DNA from: Achromobacter xylosoxidans
Lineage (GTDB): Bacteria > Pseudomonadota > Gammaproteobacteria > Burkholderiales > Burkholderiaceae_B
NCBI RefSeq assembly: GCF_014490035.1
Contig: NZ_CP061008.1
Span: forward strand, 372,001-436,000
Reading direction: 5' to 3'
Length of the DNA stretch: 64,000 nt
The notes under the pieces are model-generated. The model saw only the letters and a program-made list of their open reading frames with translations, was not told where the DNA came from and searched no databases. Shown piece after piece: positions 1 through 8,160 of the stretch; the stretch's first letter is position 1; every line of letters begins with the position of its first letter. A program made the translations under genes and the position numbers.

Positions 1-127
1 CGTCCCACATGTGCAGCGTGGTGCCGATGGAGTTCGCCAGCACCAGCGTGGGCAGATCCGCACGGCCATCGTAACGGTAGGCGATGCGCGCGCCGTCGCC
101 GGCGGTGTAGTAGGAGATGTCTTGCAT
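1..127 (-). CDS. pcaD: 3-oxoadipate enol-lactonase-like alpha/beta hydrolase, 5' end only
   Basis: Only the first 42 codons lie in the window; the gene runs off the left edge. The start is the ATG whose complement lies at 125-127. The visible N-terminus (MQDISYYTAGDGARIAYRYD, then a hydrophobic strand and NSIGTTLHMWD) matches the opening of PcaD-type enol-lactonases, where the NSLGT-like stretch carries the oxyanion loop of the alpha/beta fold. The family hydrolyses 3-oxoadipate enol-lactone in the protocatechuate branch of the beta-ketoadipate pathway. It is transcribed away from a LysR gene, the usual arrangement for aromatic catabolic genes. Another alpha/beta hydrolase of the family is possible because the catalytic triad is not visible. 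Confidence 0.7.
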   Translation of the reverse strand, partial: MQDISYYTAGDGARIAYRYDGRADLPTLVLANSIGTTLHMWD

Positions 128-203
128 GATGCTTGGCCTCGCGGTGGTTGGTGTGAGGCAAATCGTAGTTGCGCGCCGTTAGAGAAAAAATTACAAAGTT
201 TGC

Positions 204-214
204 ACAATCATTGT
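204..214. promoter_or_regulatory. Candidate LysR-type operator between divergent pcaD-like and LysR genes
   Basis: An 11-bp perfect dyad ACAAT-C-ATTGT lies in the 100-bp divergent spacer, 13 bases before the LysR start. Dyads of this size in a divergent spacer are typical of LysR recognition or activation sites. The assignment rests on position and symmetry only. Confidence 0.35.
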
Positions 215-227
215 CGGAAAAACAGAC

Positions 228-1151
228 ATGAGCGAATTCACGCTGCACGATCTCCAATGCTTCGACGCGGTGGCGCGCGCCGGCGGCTTTCAGGCGGCCG
301 CGGCAACGCTGCACCGTTCGCATCCGGCGGTATTCGCCGCCGTGGCCAAGCTGGAACGGCAGTTGGATCTGGCCTTGCTGGACCGCAGCGGCTACCGCGT
401 GAGCCTGACAGCCGCGGGGCAGTCCTTCCATGCGCGCGCGCAAGCGCTGCTGCGCGAGCTGACCGCCTTGCGCGCGCACGCCGAACAACTGGCCATGGGC
501 GAGGAAACCGAGCTGCGCATCGTGATCGGCGACTTCTGTCCGCGCCCCTACGTGCTGGGCTTGCTGAGCCGCTTTTTCGCGGACTGTCCGGCCACGCGCC
601 TGGACCTGCACTTCGAGGCCGTGTCCGGGCCGCAGGAACGCCTCTACGACGGCGAGGCCGACCTCATCCTGCATCGCGTCGCCAAGAACGACGCCCGCAT
701 CGAATGGGTCGACCTGGCCAAGGTGCCTTTCGTACCCGTAGTGGCGCCGGGCTTTCTGCGTGAACCCGTACCGCGCGCGATCAAGCCCGCGCTGATGCGC
801 GACTACACGCAATGCGTCATGCGCGACACCGCCAGGCACATGCCGCCGCAGGATTACTTCACCGTGGAAGGCGCGCGCCAGTGCACGGTGGCGGACCAGC
901 TGATGAAGAAGGAAATCATCCTGCAAGGCATGGGCTGGGGTCACATGCCGCGTTTTCTCGTCGAAGACGAACTGCGCGACGGACGTCTGATCTCGATCGC
1001 CAACCGCCATCTGCCGGGCAGTGTCGAAGAGCTGGTCGCCGCGCGCCGCACGGACCGCGCGCAAGGCCCGGTCTCGAACCGCTTGTGGCACTACTTGCAG
1101 AATGCCGCGCCAGCCTTGCGCCGCGCCCTGGCAGCGAGCCGCGGCCGCTAA
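228..1151 (+). CDS. LysR-family transcriptional regulator
   Basis: A 307-residue protein of normal LysR length. Residues about 5-62 form the winged helix-turn-helix (LHDLQCFDAVARAGGF, then LHRSHPAVFAAVAKLERQL), followed by a linker helix and an effector-binding domain to the C-terminus. Where most LysR proteins have a VSQPAVS recognition helix it reads RSHPAVF, a divergent but recognisable form. It is divergent from the pcaD-like gene, 100 bp away, so control of that catabolic gene is the simplest inference. A strong terminator follows the stop. The inducer cannot be read from the sequence. Confidence 0.9.
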   Translation: MSEFTLHDLQCFDAVARAGGFQAAAATLHRSHPAVFAAVAKLERQLDLALLDRSGYRVSLTAAGQSFHARAQALLRELTALRAHAEQLAMGEETELRIVIGDFCPRPYVLGLLSRFFADCPATRLDLHFEAVSGPQERLYDGEADLILHRVAKNDARIEWVDLAKVPFVPVVAPGFLREPVPRAIKPALMRDYTQCVMRDTARHMPPQDYFTVEGARQCTVADQLMKKEIILQGMGWGHMPRFLVEDELRDGRLISIANRHLPGSVEELVAARRTDRAQGPVSNRLWHYLQNAAPALRRALAASRGR

Positions 1152-1261
1152 GGGAAAATACGCATGGCATAGCGCCACACGCTTCTTCAGAATGCCTTCC
1201 AGACGCAAGTTCGTCTTCAAATTTTCGCCGACTGCCAGTGTTGCCAGTCAGGCGTAGGGCA

Positions 1262-1298
1262 AAAAGGCCCGAGCCGGAATTTCCGGCTCGGGCCTTTT
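1262..1298 (+). terminator. Rho-independent terminator after the LysR gene
   Basis: Perfect 18-bp inverted repeat (AAAAGGCCCGAGCCGGAA and its complement) around a one-base centre, ending in a T-run. The A-run on the left side would let it work in both directions. It isolates the downstream urt-ami operon from the LysR gene. Confidence 0.93.
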
Positions 1299-1506
1299 CG
1301 TTTTCCGTTTGTCCATCGCTTTTCTTCGAATGGCGTTTCGCTGCGCCGTGGGCGCAGCTTTGCCTGAAGAAACGTGGCAGGCAGCGGGCGGACGGCAGTC
1401 GTCGTGATGTGGTGGGCAAAGGCGCCTGCCCAATCCCGGGCAGTTCAGGGCTTGCGTGCAAGCCCTAGCCGGAGGCTTGCCTTCAGAAACGCACAGGAGC
1501 GCAACG
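1299..1506 (+). promoter_or_regulatory. Leader of the urt-ami operon with mutually exclusive hairpins
   Basis: About 208 non-coding bases precede urtA. I see three stems. 1411-1430 has arms GGTGGGC and GCCTGCC (two G-U pairs) and a six-base loop AAAGGC. 1447-1466 is a perfect 8-bp stem, AGGGCTTG with CAAGCCCT. 1458-1480 is a 7-bp stem, GCAAGCC with GGCTTGC, that shares bases with the previous one, so only one of the two can form. ANTAR antiterminators such as AmiR bind hairpins with hexaloops having A at position 1 and G at position 4, which the first hairpin satisfies. Antitermination control is therefore plausible. No clear second hexaloop hairpin and no obvious T-run are visible, and I could not identify the promoter. 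Confidence 0.5.
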
Positions 1507-2700
1507 ATGAGCGTATACAACCGCCGCCGCTTTCTGCAGCACAGCGGCTCCATGGTCCTACTGAGCGCCGCGTCGGGGATGGCAGCCTTGCCCCGCCAGG
1601 CTTACGCCCAAGACACAGTCAAACTGGGCCTGCTGCATTCGCTGTCCGGCACCATCGCCATCGCCGAGGCGTCGCTGGTGGACGCGGAGAAGCTGGCGAT
1701 CGAAGAGATCAACGCCTCGGGCGGCGTGATGGGGCGCAAGATCGAACCCGTAGTCGAAGACGGCGCGAGCGAGAACGCCGTGTTCGCCGAGAAAGCGCGC
1801 AAGCTGCTCGACCGCGACAAGGTCGCCGCCATCGTGGGCTGCTATACCTCGGCTTCGCGCAAGGCGCTGCTGCCGGTGCTCGCGCGCAGCAAGGGCCTGC
1901 TGTACTACCCCACCTACTACGAGGGCCAGGAACAGGACGCGCGGGTGTTCTATCCGTCGCAGGAAGCCACGCAGTCCGTGATCGCGGCGGTGGAGTGGAT
2001 GGCGCGTGAAAAGGGCAAGACCTTTTTCCTGGTCGGTTCCGACTACATCTATCCGCGCACCTGCAACAAGATCGCCAAACCGGCCATTGCCCGCATGAAT
2101 GCCAAGGTGGTGGGCGAAGAGTACGCGCCGTTGGGCCATACCGAGTTCTCTTCCATCATCAACAAGATCAAGGCGGCCAAGCCCGAGTGCATCTACAGCA
2201 CCGTGGTGGGCGGCTCCAACGTGGCGTTCTACAAGCAGCTGCGCGCCGCCGGCCTGGACGGCACGCGCGTGGTGCTGCTGTCCACCGTGGTGTCCGAGAA
2301 CGAGATCGAAGGCATCGGCAAGGACAACGCGGCGGGCTACTACGCCTGCATGGGTTACTTCCAGAGCCTGCAGAATCCGGCCAACGAAAAATTCGTCAAG
2401 GCCTTCAAGGCCAAGTACGGCCAGGACCGCGTCATCGGCGACCCGATGGAGGTTGCCTACAACAGCGTGTACCTGTGGAAGCTCGGCGTGGAGAAGGCCG
2501 GTTCGTTCGATCCCGACAAGGTGATCGCGGCCTCCGCCGGGCTGACACTGCAGGCGCCGGAGGGGACCGTGCGCGTGCACGAGACCAACCATCACGTCTG
2601 GAAGAAGGTGCGGGTGGGGCGGGCGCGGCCGGACGGGCAGTTCGACATCGTCTGGGAATCGGCCGACCTGATCGAGCCCAATCCCTTCCCGAAGCTGTAG
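1507..2700 (+). CDS. urtA: Urea/short-chain amide ABC transporter, periplasmic binding protein (UrtA type)
   Basis: A 397-residue precursor. The start at 1507 is chosen for its AGGAG at 1495-1499. Residues 5-11 (NRRRFLQ) are a twin-arginine motif, followed by a hydrophobic stretch and AYA at 32-34, so Tat export with cleavage near residue 34 is likely. The mature part is a type I periplasmic binding fold (KLGLLHSLSGTIAIAEASL, VGCYTSASRKALLPVL, VGSDYIYP). It captures the substrate for the permease encoded by the next four genes. It is clearly related in sequence to the cytoplasmic amide sensor AmiC encoded later in the same operon, which suggests that the ligand here may be an amide as well as urea. 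Confidence 0.9.
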   Translation: MSVYNRRRFLQHSGSMVLLSAASGMAALPRQAYAQDTVKLGLLHSLSGTIAIAEASLVDAEKLAIEEINASGGVMGRKIEPVVEDGASENAVFAEKARKLLDRDKVAAIVGCYTSASRKALLPVLARSKGLLYYPTYYEGQEQDARVFYPSQEATQSVIAAVEWMAREKGKTFFLVGSDYIYPRTCNKIAKPAIARMNAKVVGEEYAPLGHTEFSSIINKIKAAKPECIYSTVVGGSNVAFYKQLRAAGLDGTRVVLLSTVVSENEIEGIGKDNAAGYYACMGYFQSLQNPANEKFVKAFKAKYGQDRVIGDPMEVAYNSVYLWKLGVEKAGSFDPDKVIAASAGLTLQAPEGTVRVHETNHHVWKKVRVGRARPDGQFDIVWESADLIEPNPFPKL

Positions 2701-2705
2701 CCCGC

Positions 2706-2751
2706 GCTTGCGGATGTGCGCAAGCCCTTGGCCGGCGGCCTTGCCGCCGGC
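2706..2751 (+). repeat. Tandem intercistronic hairpins between urtA and urtB, similar to the operon leader
   Basis: The 69-bp gap holds a 7-bp stem with a six-base loop (GCTTGCG, loop GATGTG, CGCAAGC; 2706-2725) and a 9-bp stem (GCCGGCGGC, loop CTT, GCCGCCGGC; 2731-2751). The stretch 2718-2745 resembles 1456-1481 in the leader: GTGC, AAGCCCT, GCCGG, GGC and TTGCC occur in the same order. A likely role is transcript stabilisation upstream or downstream of a highly expressed binding-protein message, as is common after binding-protein genes. It may instead be an attenuator. Confidence 0.6.
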
Positions 2752-2769
2752 GCAGCCAGGAACGTGACC

Positions 2770-3672
2770 ATGAATATCGACATCGCGGCAATGCAGCTGT
2801 TCAACGGGATCAGCCTGTTCAGCATCCTCCTGCTGATGGCGATCGGCCTGGCCGTCGTGTTCGGCCTGATGGGCGTCATCAACATGGCGCACGGCGAGCT
2901 GATGGCCATGGGCGCCTACACCACCTACCTGGTCGCGGTCGCGTTTCAGCATTGGGCCCCCGGCTGGATGGACGTCTACCTGTTCGCGGCCATTCCGCTG
3001 GCGTTCCTGGTCACCTTCGCCTTCGGCTATGTGCTGGAGCGCGGCTTCATCCGCTGGTTCTACAACCGCCCGCTGGACACGCTGCTGGCGACCTGGGGCC
3101 TGAGCCTGATCCTGCAACAAGCCTACCGTTCGCTGTTCGGTGCGCAGGAGGTCAGCGTGCCGCTGGCCTCCTGGCTCAGCGGCGCGTGGGAGCCCACGCC
3201 CGACCTGCAGTTCCCGCTGAACCGCATCTTCATCCTGGGCCTGACGCTGCTGGTGGCGGTGGGCGTGTATCTGCTGCTTTACCGCAGCGCGTGGGGACTG
3301 CGCGTGCGCGCCGTCACCCAGAACCGCGCGATGGCGGGCGCCGTCGGCATCAACACGCGGCGCGTGGACGCGCTGACCTTCGCGCTGGGCTCCGGCCTGG
3401 CAGGCATCGCCGGCTGCGTCTTCACCATGATCGGGTCGACCAACCCCGGCACGGGCCAGCTCTACATCGTCGATTCATTCATCGTGGTGGTATTCGGCGG
3501 CGTCCAGAGCCTGCTGGGAACGGCGTTCTCCGGCCTTGCGATCGCACAGTCGCAGACCACGCTGGAATACCTGATGAGCGGCTCGATGGCCAAGGTCACG
3601 ATCCTGGTCCTGGTGATCCTGGTCCTCTATTTCCGCCCGAACGGGCTGTTCGCCAACAAGACTCGGGGGTGA
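2770..3672 (+). CDS. urtB: Urea/amide ABC transporter permease UrtB
   Basis: A 300-residue integral membrane protein of the LivH/UrtB branched-chain permease family. It has about eight hydrophobic segments and the family's conserved start GLAVVFGLMGVINMAHGEL near residues 27-45. The start at 2770 has AGGAA at 2758-2762; an in-frame upstream start at 2716 lies inside the intercistronic hairpins and is rejected. Some UrtB proteins carry an extra N-terminal domain, which is absent here. Together with UrtC it should form the membrane channel of the importer. The next gene begins four bases after its stop, so co-translation is likely. Confidence 0.92.
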   Translation: MNIDIAAMQLFNGISLFSILLLMAIGLAVVFGLMGVINMAHGELMAMGAYTTYLVAVAFQHWAPGWMDVYLFAAIPLAFLVTFAFGYVLERGFIRWFYNRPLDTLLATWGLSLILQQAYRSLFGAQEVSVPLASWLSGAWEPTPDLQFPLNRIFILGLTLLVAVGVYLLLYRSAWGLRVRAVTQNRAMAGAVGINTRRVDALTFALGSGLAGIAGCVFTMIGSTNPGTGQLYIVDSFIVVVFGGVQSLLGTAFSGLAIAQSQTTLEYLMSGSMAKVTILVLVILVLYFRPNGLFANKTRG

Positions 3673-3676
3673 TGCG

Positions 3677-4723
3677 ATGAAGGCCCTGCACCGGAAAACC
3701 GAAGAGATCGCGATCCTGCTGGTCGCGGCGCTGATCCTGGCCGTCCTGCCCCTGTCGCTGGATCCGTTCCGGTTGAACCTGGTCGGCAAGTACATGGCGT
3801 TCGCCTTCGTGGCGATAGGCATCGTGCTGACCTGGGGCTACAGCGGCGTGCTGAGCCTGGGCCAAGGAATTTTCTTTGGACTGGGCGGGTACATGATGGC
3901 CATGTTCCTGAAGCTGGAGGCGTCCGCGCCGGAGCTGCCCGACTTCATGGTTTGGAGCAGCGTGGAGAGCCTGCCGGTCTGGTGGCAGCCATTCCATTCG
4001 CTGACGTTGACGCTGCTGCTGATCGTGGTCCTGCCGGGACTGGCGGCCTATCTGTTTTCGTTGGCGATCTTCCGCAAGCGGGTCAGCGGCGTGTATTTCG
4101 CCATCGTCACGCTGGCCCTGGCAATGACGCTGACCGTGCTCATCATCGGCCAGCAGGGAGACACAGGCGGCGCCAACGGCATTACCGACTTCCGCACGCT
4201 GCTGGGCTGGGACATCGTCGGCGATGAAGGCAAGCAGGCGCTGTACTTCATCGAAGCCGGCGCGCTGGTCGTGGCGATGCTGGCGGCGCTGGCGATTGTG
4301 CGCAGCCGGCTGGGCAAGATCCTGATCGCCATCCGCGACCGCGAGGACCGCGTGCGGTTCTCGGGCTACGACACCGCGCACGTAAAGGCCTGCATCTTTT
4401 GCGTGGCGGCGATCCTGTCCTCCATCGGCGGCGCCTTCTTCACGCTGCAGGTAGGCCTGATCTCTCCGGGCGCGATCGGCGTGGTCGCGTCGATCGAGAT
4501 GGTGATCTATGCGGCGGTCGGCGGCCGGCTTTCGATTCCCGGGGCCGTGGTCGGGGCCTTGCTGATCGGCTTTCTCAAGTCCTATCTGTCAGAGACGTTC
4601 CCGGAAGTCTGGCTGTATTTCCTGGGGGCCATTTTTATTGCGGTCGTCGTGGTCATGCCCAACGGCCTGGCCGGCGTGTTCGGCCAGATTCAGGCGCGCC
4701 GCGCCGCGGGGAGCGTGCGATGA
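3677..4723 (+). CDS. urtC: Urea/amide ABC transporter permease UrtC
   Basis: A 348-residue membrane protein of the LivM/UrtC family, with the typical motifs YSGVLSLGQGIFFGLGGYMM (about residues 55-74) and FSGYDTAHVKACIFCVAA. The C-terminus ends in the hydrophobic stretch plus VVMPNGLAG common to this family. It starts four bases after urtB and its stop codon overlaps the urtD start in an ATGA, indicating translational coupling. It pairs with UrtB as the second half of the inner-membrane channel. No irregularity is visible. Confidence 0.92.
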   Translation: MKALHRKTEEIAILLVAALILAVLPLSLDPFRLNLVGKYMAFAFVAIGIVLTWGYSGVLSLGQGIFFGLGGYMMAMFLKLEASAPELPDFMVWSSVESLPVWWQPFHSLTLTLLLIVVLPGLAAYLFSLAIFRKRVSGVYFAIVTLALAMTLTVLIIGQQGDTGGANGITDFRTLLGWDIVGDEGKQALYFIEAGALVVAMLAALAIVRSRLGKILIAIRDREDRVRFSGYDTAHVKACIFCVAAILSSIGGAFFTLQVGLISPGAIGVVASIEMVIYAAVGGRLSIPGAVVGALLIGFLKSYLSETFPEVWLYFLGAIFIAVVVVMPNGLAGVFGQIQARRAAGSVR

Positions 4724-5517
4724 GTGCCACCCTGGACCTGCAGGAGCCCGCCAGCATGGAAATGAGCAGCGACCGCCCGGCGCCCGGCGCCATCCTGAGC
4801 GTCGAGGACCTGACGGTCTCTTTCGACGGTTTTCGCGCCGTGGACGGCTTGAGCCTGCGCGTGGCGCAGGATGAGCTGCGCGTCATCATCGGCCCGAACG
4901 GCGCGGGCAAGACCACGCTGCTGGACATCATCTGCGGCAAGACCCGGCCTTCAGCGGGCCGCGTGATGTTCCAGGGGCGCGACCTGGTGCGCATGGCGGA
5001 ATTCGACATCGTGCGGGCCGGCGTCGGACGCAAATTCCAGACGCCGTCGGTCTATGAAGACCTGACGGTGCTGGAGAACTTCGAGATCTCGCTGCCGAAC
5101 GCGCACGGGGTGGTGCGCTCGCTGCGATTCCGGCGCACGGCCGAAATCCGCGAACGCATCCAGGACATGGCGGGGCAGGTGTTCCTGCAGGACCGCCTGG
5201 CGGAGAAGGCGGGCCGCCTGAGCCACGGCCAGAAGCAATGGCTGGAGATCGGCATGCTGCTGATGCAGAACCCGCAGTTGCTGTTGCTGGATGAACCCGT
5301 GGCCGGCATGAGTCCGCGCGAACGCGAACAGACGGCCGAGCTCCTGGCGCGCATCTCGCGCGGCAAGTCTATGGTGGTCATCGAGCACGACATGGATTTC
5401 GTCAAGCGCATTGCGCACAAGGTCACCGTGTTGCATCAGGGCCGCTTGCTGAGCGAAGGCACGGTGGCCGAGGTGCAGGCTGACCCGCGCGTGCTGGACG
5501 TGTACCTGGGCCATTGA
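4720..5517 (+). CDS. urtD: Urea/amide ABC transporter ATP-binding protein UrtD
   Basis: A 265-residue ABC ATPase. Walker A is GPNGAGKTT at residues 58-66, the signature is LSHGQKQWLEIG, and Walker B is LLLLDEPVAGM, all in the order expected; the degenerate SHGQ signature is characteristic of UrtD/LivG proteins. The start at 4720 overlaps the urtC stop (ATGA); the open frame extends further upstream, but that part lies inside urtC. It is one of two different ATPases, with UrtE, that should form the cytoplasmic heterodimer energising uptake. Confidence 0.93.
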   Translation: MSATLDLQEPASMEMSSDRPAPGAILSVEDLTVSFDGFRAVDGLSLRVAQDELRVIIGPNGAGKTTLLDIICGKTRPSAGRVMFQGRDLVRMAEFDIVRAGVGRKFQTPSVYEDLTVLENFEISLPNAHGVVRSLRFRRTAEIRERIQDMAGQVFLQDRLAEKAGRLSHGQKQWLEIGMLLMQNPQLLLLDEPVAGMSPREREQTAELLARISRGKSMVVIEHDMDFVKRIAHKVTVLHQGRLLSEGTVAEVQADPRVLDVYLGH

Positions 5518-5531
5518 GAGGAGGGCGCGCC

Positions 5532-6221
5532 ATGTTCCAGATCGAAAAGTTGAACGTGAGCTACGGCGAATCGCACGTCGTTCACGACGTGTGCTTCGAC
5601 GTGGCGCCACGGGAATCCGTGGCCATCATGGGCCGCAACGGCATGGGCAAGACCACCTTGCTCAAGGCGCTGATCGGCATGCTGCGGTCGGGTTCGGGCA
5701 GCATCCGGCTGGATGGCGTGGAGCTGGCCGGCATGGAGAGCTACCAGCGCGTGCGCAGCGGGCTGGCCTTCGTGCCGCAGGGCAGGATGATCTTTCCCTT
5801 CCTGACCGTGGAGCAGAACATCCTGACCGGCGCGGAGCGCAGCGGCCTGAAGGCCGTGCCGGAATACCTGTACCGCTTTTTCCCGGTGCTGCACGAGATG
5901 CGCCGGCGCAAGGGCGGCAACCTGTCCGGCGGGCAGCAGCAGCAACTGGCGATCGCCCGCGCGCTGATTTCCGATCCGCGCGTGCTGATCCTGGACGAAC
6001 CCACCGAGGGCATCCAGCCTTCCATCATCAAGGACATTGCACGGGTCCTGAACGCGCTGCGCGAGGAACGCGGCTTCGCCATCGTCGTGTCGGAACAGAT
6101 GCTGAGCTTCGCGCTGGACCTGGCCGACCGCTTCCTGGTGATAGACCGGGGCCGCATCGTGCACGAAGCCTGCCGCGAGAGCCTGGACCAAGACAAAGTC
6201 AGATCTTTCCTGACGGTATGA
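5532..6221 (+). CDS. urtE: Urea/amide ABC transporter ATP-binding protein UrtE
   Basis: A 229-residue ABC ATPase of the LivF/UrtE type. Walker [10 protein letters not shown] is at residues 34-42, the signature is [15 protein letters not shown] and Walker B is [14 protein letters not shown]; the GMGKTT and EGIQPS variants are the usual UrtE/LivF forms. GAGGAGGG lies about seven bases before the ATG, 14 bases downstream of the urtD stop. It is the partner of UrtD. The amidase follows after 25 bases, so uptake and hydrolysis are co-transcribed. Confidence 0.93.
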   Translation: MFQIEKLNVSYGESHVVHDVCFDVAPRESVAIMGRNGMGKTTLLKALIGMLRSGSGSIRLDGVELAGMESYQRVRSGLAFVPQGRMIFPFLTVEQNILTGAERSGLKAVPEYLYRFFPVLHEMRRRKGGNLSGGQQQQLAIARALISDPRVLILDEPTEGIQPSIIKDIARVLNALREERGFAIVVSEQMLSFALDLADRFLVIDRGRIVHEACRESLDQDKVRSFLTV

Positions 6222-6246
6222 CCGTCAACCACCGAGGAGCATTGTC

Positions 6247-7284
6247 ATGAGACACGGAGATATCTCCAGCAGCAACGATTGCGTGGGCGTGGCCGTCGTG
6301 AACTACAAGATGCCGCGGCTGCATACCCGCGCGGAGGTGATGGAGAACGCCCGCAAGATCGCCGACATGGTCGTGGGCATGAAGCGCGGCCTGCCCGGCA
6401 TGGACCTGGTCATCTTCCCCGAGTACTCCACCCACGGCATCATGTACGACGCCAAGGAAATGTACGAAACCGCTTCGGCCATCCCGGGCGAAGAGACCGC
6501 GGTGTTCGCCGACGCCTGCCGCAAGGCCAACGTATGGGGCGTGTTCTCGCTGACGGGCGAGCGCCACGAAGAGCATCCGAACAAGGCGCCGTACAACACC
6601 CTCATCCTGATGAACAACAAGGGCGAGATCGTGCAGAAGTACCGCAAGATCATGCCCTGGGTGCCGATCGAAGGCTGGTATCCGGGCGATTGCACCTATG
6701 TGTCGGAAGGCCCCAAGGGCTTGAAGATCAGCCTCATCATCTGCGACGACGGCAATTACCCCGAGATCTGGCGCGATTGCGCCATGCGCGGCGCCGAGCT
6801 GATCGTGCGCTGCCAGGGCTATATGTATCCGGCCAAGGACCAGCAGGTCATGGTGTCCAAGGCCATGGCGTGGATGAACAACGTCTATGTGGCGGTGGCC
6901 AATGCCGCGGGCTTTGACGGCGTGTATTCCTATTTCGGCCATTCGGCCATCATAGGCTTCGACGGCCGCACGCTGGGCGAATGCGGTGAAGAAGACATGG
7001 GTGTGCAATACGCCGAGTTGTCCACCAGCCTGATCCGCGACGCGCGCAAGAACATGCAGTCGCAGAACCACCTGTTCAAGCTGGTGCACCGCGGCTACAC
7101 CGGCAAGATCAATTCCGGCGAAGAGGCCACGGGCGTCGCGGCCTGCCCGTACAACTTCTACGCCAACTGGATCAACGATCCGGAGGCCACGCGCAAGATG
7201 GTCGAGTCCTTTACCCGGTCCACCGTGGGCACGCCGGAGTGCCCCATGGAAGGCATCCCCAACGAGGACGCCAAGCACCGCTAG
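6247..7284 (+). CDS. amiE: Aliphatic amidase (acylamide amidohydrolase)
   Basis: A 345-residue nitrilase-superfamily amidase, one residue shorter than Pseudomonas aeruginosa AmiE, that hydrolyses short aliphatic amides to the acid and ammonia. The catalytic triad can be read at the standard numbering: Glu59 (IFPEYS), Lys134 (YRKIMPW) and Cys166 ([11 protein letters not shown]). The N-terminal [20 protein letters not shown] is typical of AmiE, and the family forms cytoplasmic hexamers. GAGGAG precedes the ATG. It lies between the transporter and the amiC/amiR sensor genes, so the operon imports and degrades its own inducer, releasing ammonia as a nitrogen source. Formamidase is a close alternative, but the regulatory genes favour AmiE. 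Confidence 0.95.
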   Translation: MRHGDISSSNDCVGVAVVNYKMPRLHTRAEVMENARKIADMVVGMKRGLPGMDLVIFPEYSTHGIMYDAKEMYETASAIPGEETAVFADACRKANVWGVFSLTGERHEEHPNKAPYNTLILMNNKGEIVQKYRKIMPWVPIEGWYPGDCTYVSEGPKGLKISLIICDDGNYPEIWRDCAMRGAELIVRCQGYMYPAKDQQVMVSKAMAWMNNVYVAVANAAGFDGVYSYFGHSAIIGFDGRTLGECGEEDMGVQYAELSTSLIRDARKNMQSQNHLFKLVHRGYTGKINSGEEATGVAACPYNFYANWINDPEATRKMVESFTRSTVGTPECPMEGIPNEDAKHR

Positions 7285-7304
7285 GCATGCCTGCCGACCA
7301 TCCG

Positions 7305-7333
7305 GTCCGTCCGGCCCGCCGCGCCGGACGGAC
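7305..7333 (+). repeat. Intercistronic hairpin after amiE
   Basis: Perfect 10-bp stem, GTCCGTCCGG with CCGGACGGAC, around a nine-base loop. There is no T-run, so it is better read as a 3' end stabiliser or partial attenuator setting a high amiE to downstream ratio than as a full terminator. Confidence 0.55.
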
Positions 7334-7353
7334 GCCTTCCGAGGACATGAACC

Positions 7354-8160
7354 GTGCCGTCTCCGCTCGAAACCTACCGGATTGCGCAAGAACCCTTCTA
7401 CCGTCCCACGGGACGGGAAACCGCGTTATACGAGCATGCGTACGCGCACCGGCTGCCCATGATCCTCAAGGGGCCCACCGGCTGCGGCAAGACGCGCTTC
7501 GTGGAGTACATGGCCTGGAAGCTGGGACGCCCGCTGGTCACGCTGGCCTGCAACGAGGACATGACTGCCTCCGACCTGGTGGGCCGCTACCTGCTGGATG
7601 CCGACGGCACCGCCTGGCACGACGGCCCGCTGACGCTGGCCGTGCGCCATGGCGGCATCTGCTACCTGGACGAGATCGTCGAAGCGCGCCAGGACACCAC
7701 GGTGGTGATCCATCCGCTGACCGATGCCAGGCGCATCCTGCCGCTGGACAAGAAGGGCGAGGTGGTGCGGGCCCATCCGGACTTCCAGCTGGTGGTGTCC
7801 TACAACCCCGGCTACCAGAGCAGCGCCAAGGATCTCAAGCCCTCTACCCGGCAGCGTTTCGTGGCGCTGGATTTCGACTATCCGGAGCCCGGGCGCGAAG
7901 CCGAGATCGTGGCGCATGAGGCCGGCATAGACACCGGCTTGGCGCAGCGGCTGGTGCGCATCGCGCACAGTTCGCGCGAGCTCAAGCGTCACGGCTTGGA
8001 CGAGGGCGTGTCCACCCGCATGCTGATCTACGCCGGCATCCTCATCCGCGACGGCGTCAGTCCCGCCGAAAGTTGCGACATGACCATGACGCGCGCGCTG
8101 ACCGACGATCCCGACATGGCGGCGGCGCTGCGGTCGCTGGTCGACGCGAACCTGGAATGA
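7354..8160 (+). CDS. MoxR-class AAA+ ATPase (CbbQ/NirQ/NorQ family)
   Basis: A 268-residue AAA+ protein with a GTG start. Walker A GPTGCGKT is at residues 40-47, GGICYLDEI is Walker B, and SYNPGYQ and LKPSTRQRF (sensor and arginine-finger regions) are typical of CbbQ/NorQ proteins. These ATPases work with a VWA partner to remodel or activate an enzyme such as Rubisco or nitric oxide reductase. The partner is encoded next, with an ATGA overlap. In this operon it occupies the place of amiB of Pseudomonas, itself an ATPase of unclear role. Its client here is unknown; the amidase or the transporter are candidates. Confidence 0.88.
   Translation: MPSPLETYRIAQEPFYRPTGRETALYEHAYAHRLPMILKGPTGCGKTRFVEYMAWKLGRPLVTLACNEDMTASDLVGRYLLDADGTAWHDGPLTLAVRHGGICYLDEIVEARQDTTVVIHPLTDARRILPLDKKGEVVRAHPDFQLVVSYNPGYQSSAKDLKPSTRQRFVALDFDYPEPGREAEIVAHEAGIDTGLAQRLVRIAHSSRELKRHGLDEGVSTRMLIYAGILIRDGVSPAESCDMTMTRALTDDPDMAAALRSLVDANLE

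Noticed and set aside
1331..1346. Possible sigma-54 promoter (TGGCGT...TGCG) in the urt-ami leader
   Set aside because: The spacing between the GG and GC elements is nine bases rather than ten and the -12 element is weak.
1493..1498. Second ANTAR-like hexaloop ACAGGA containing the urtA ribosome site
   Set aside because: A and G are at the right loop positions, but the stem is only three base pairs, too weak to support.
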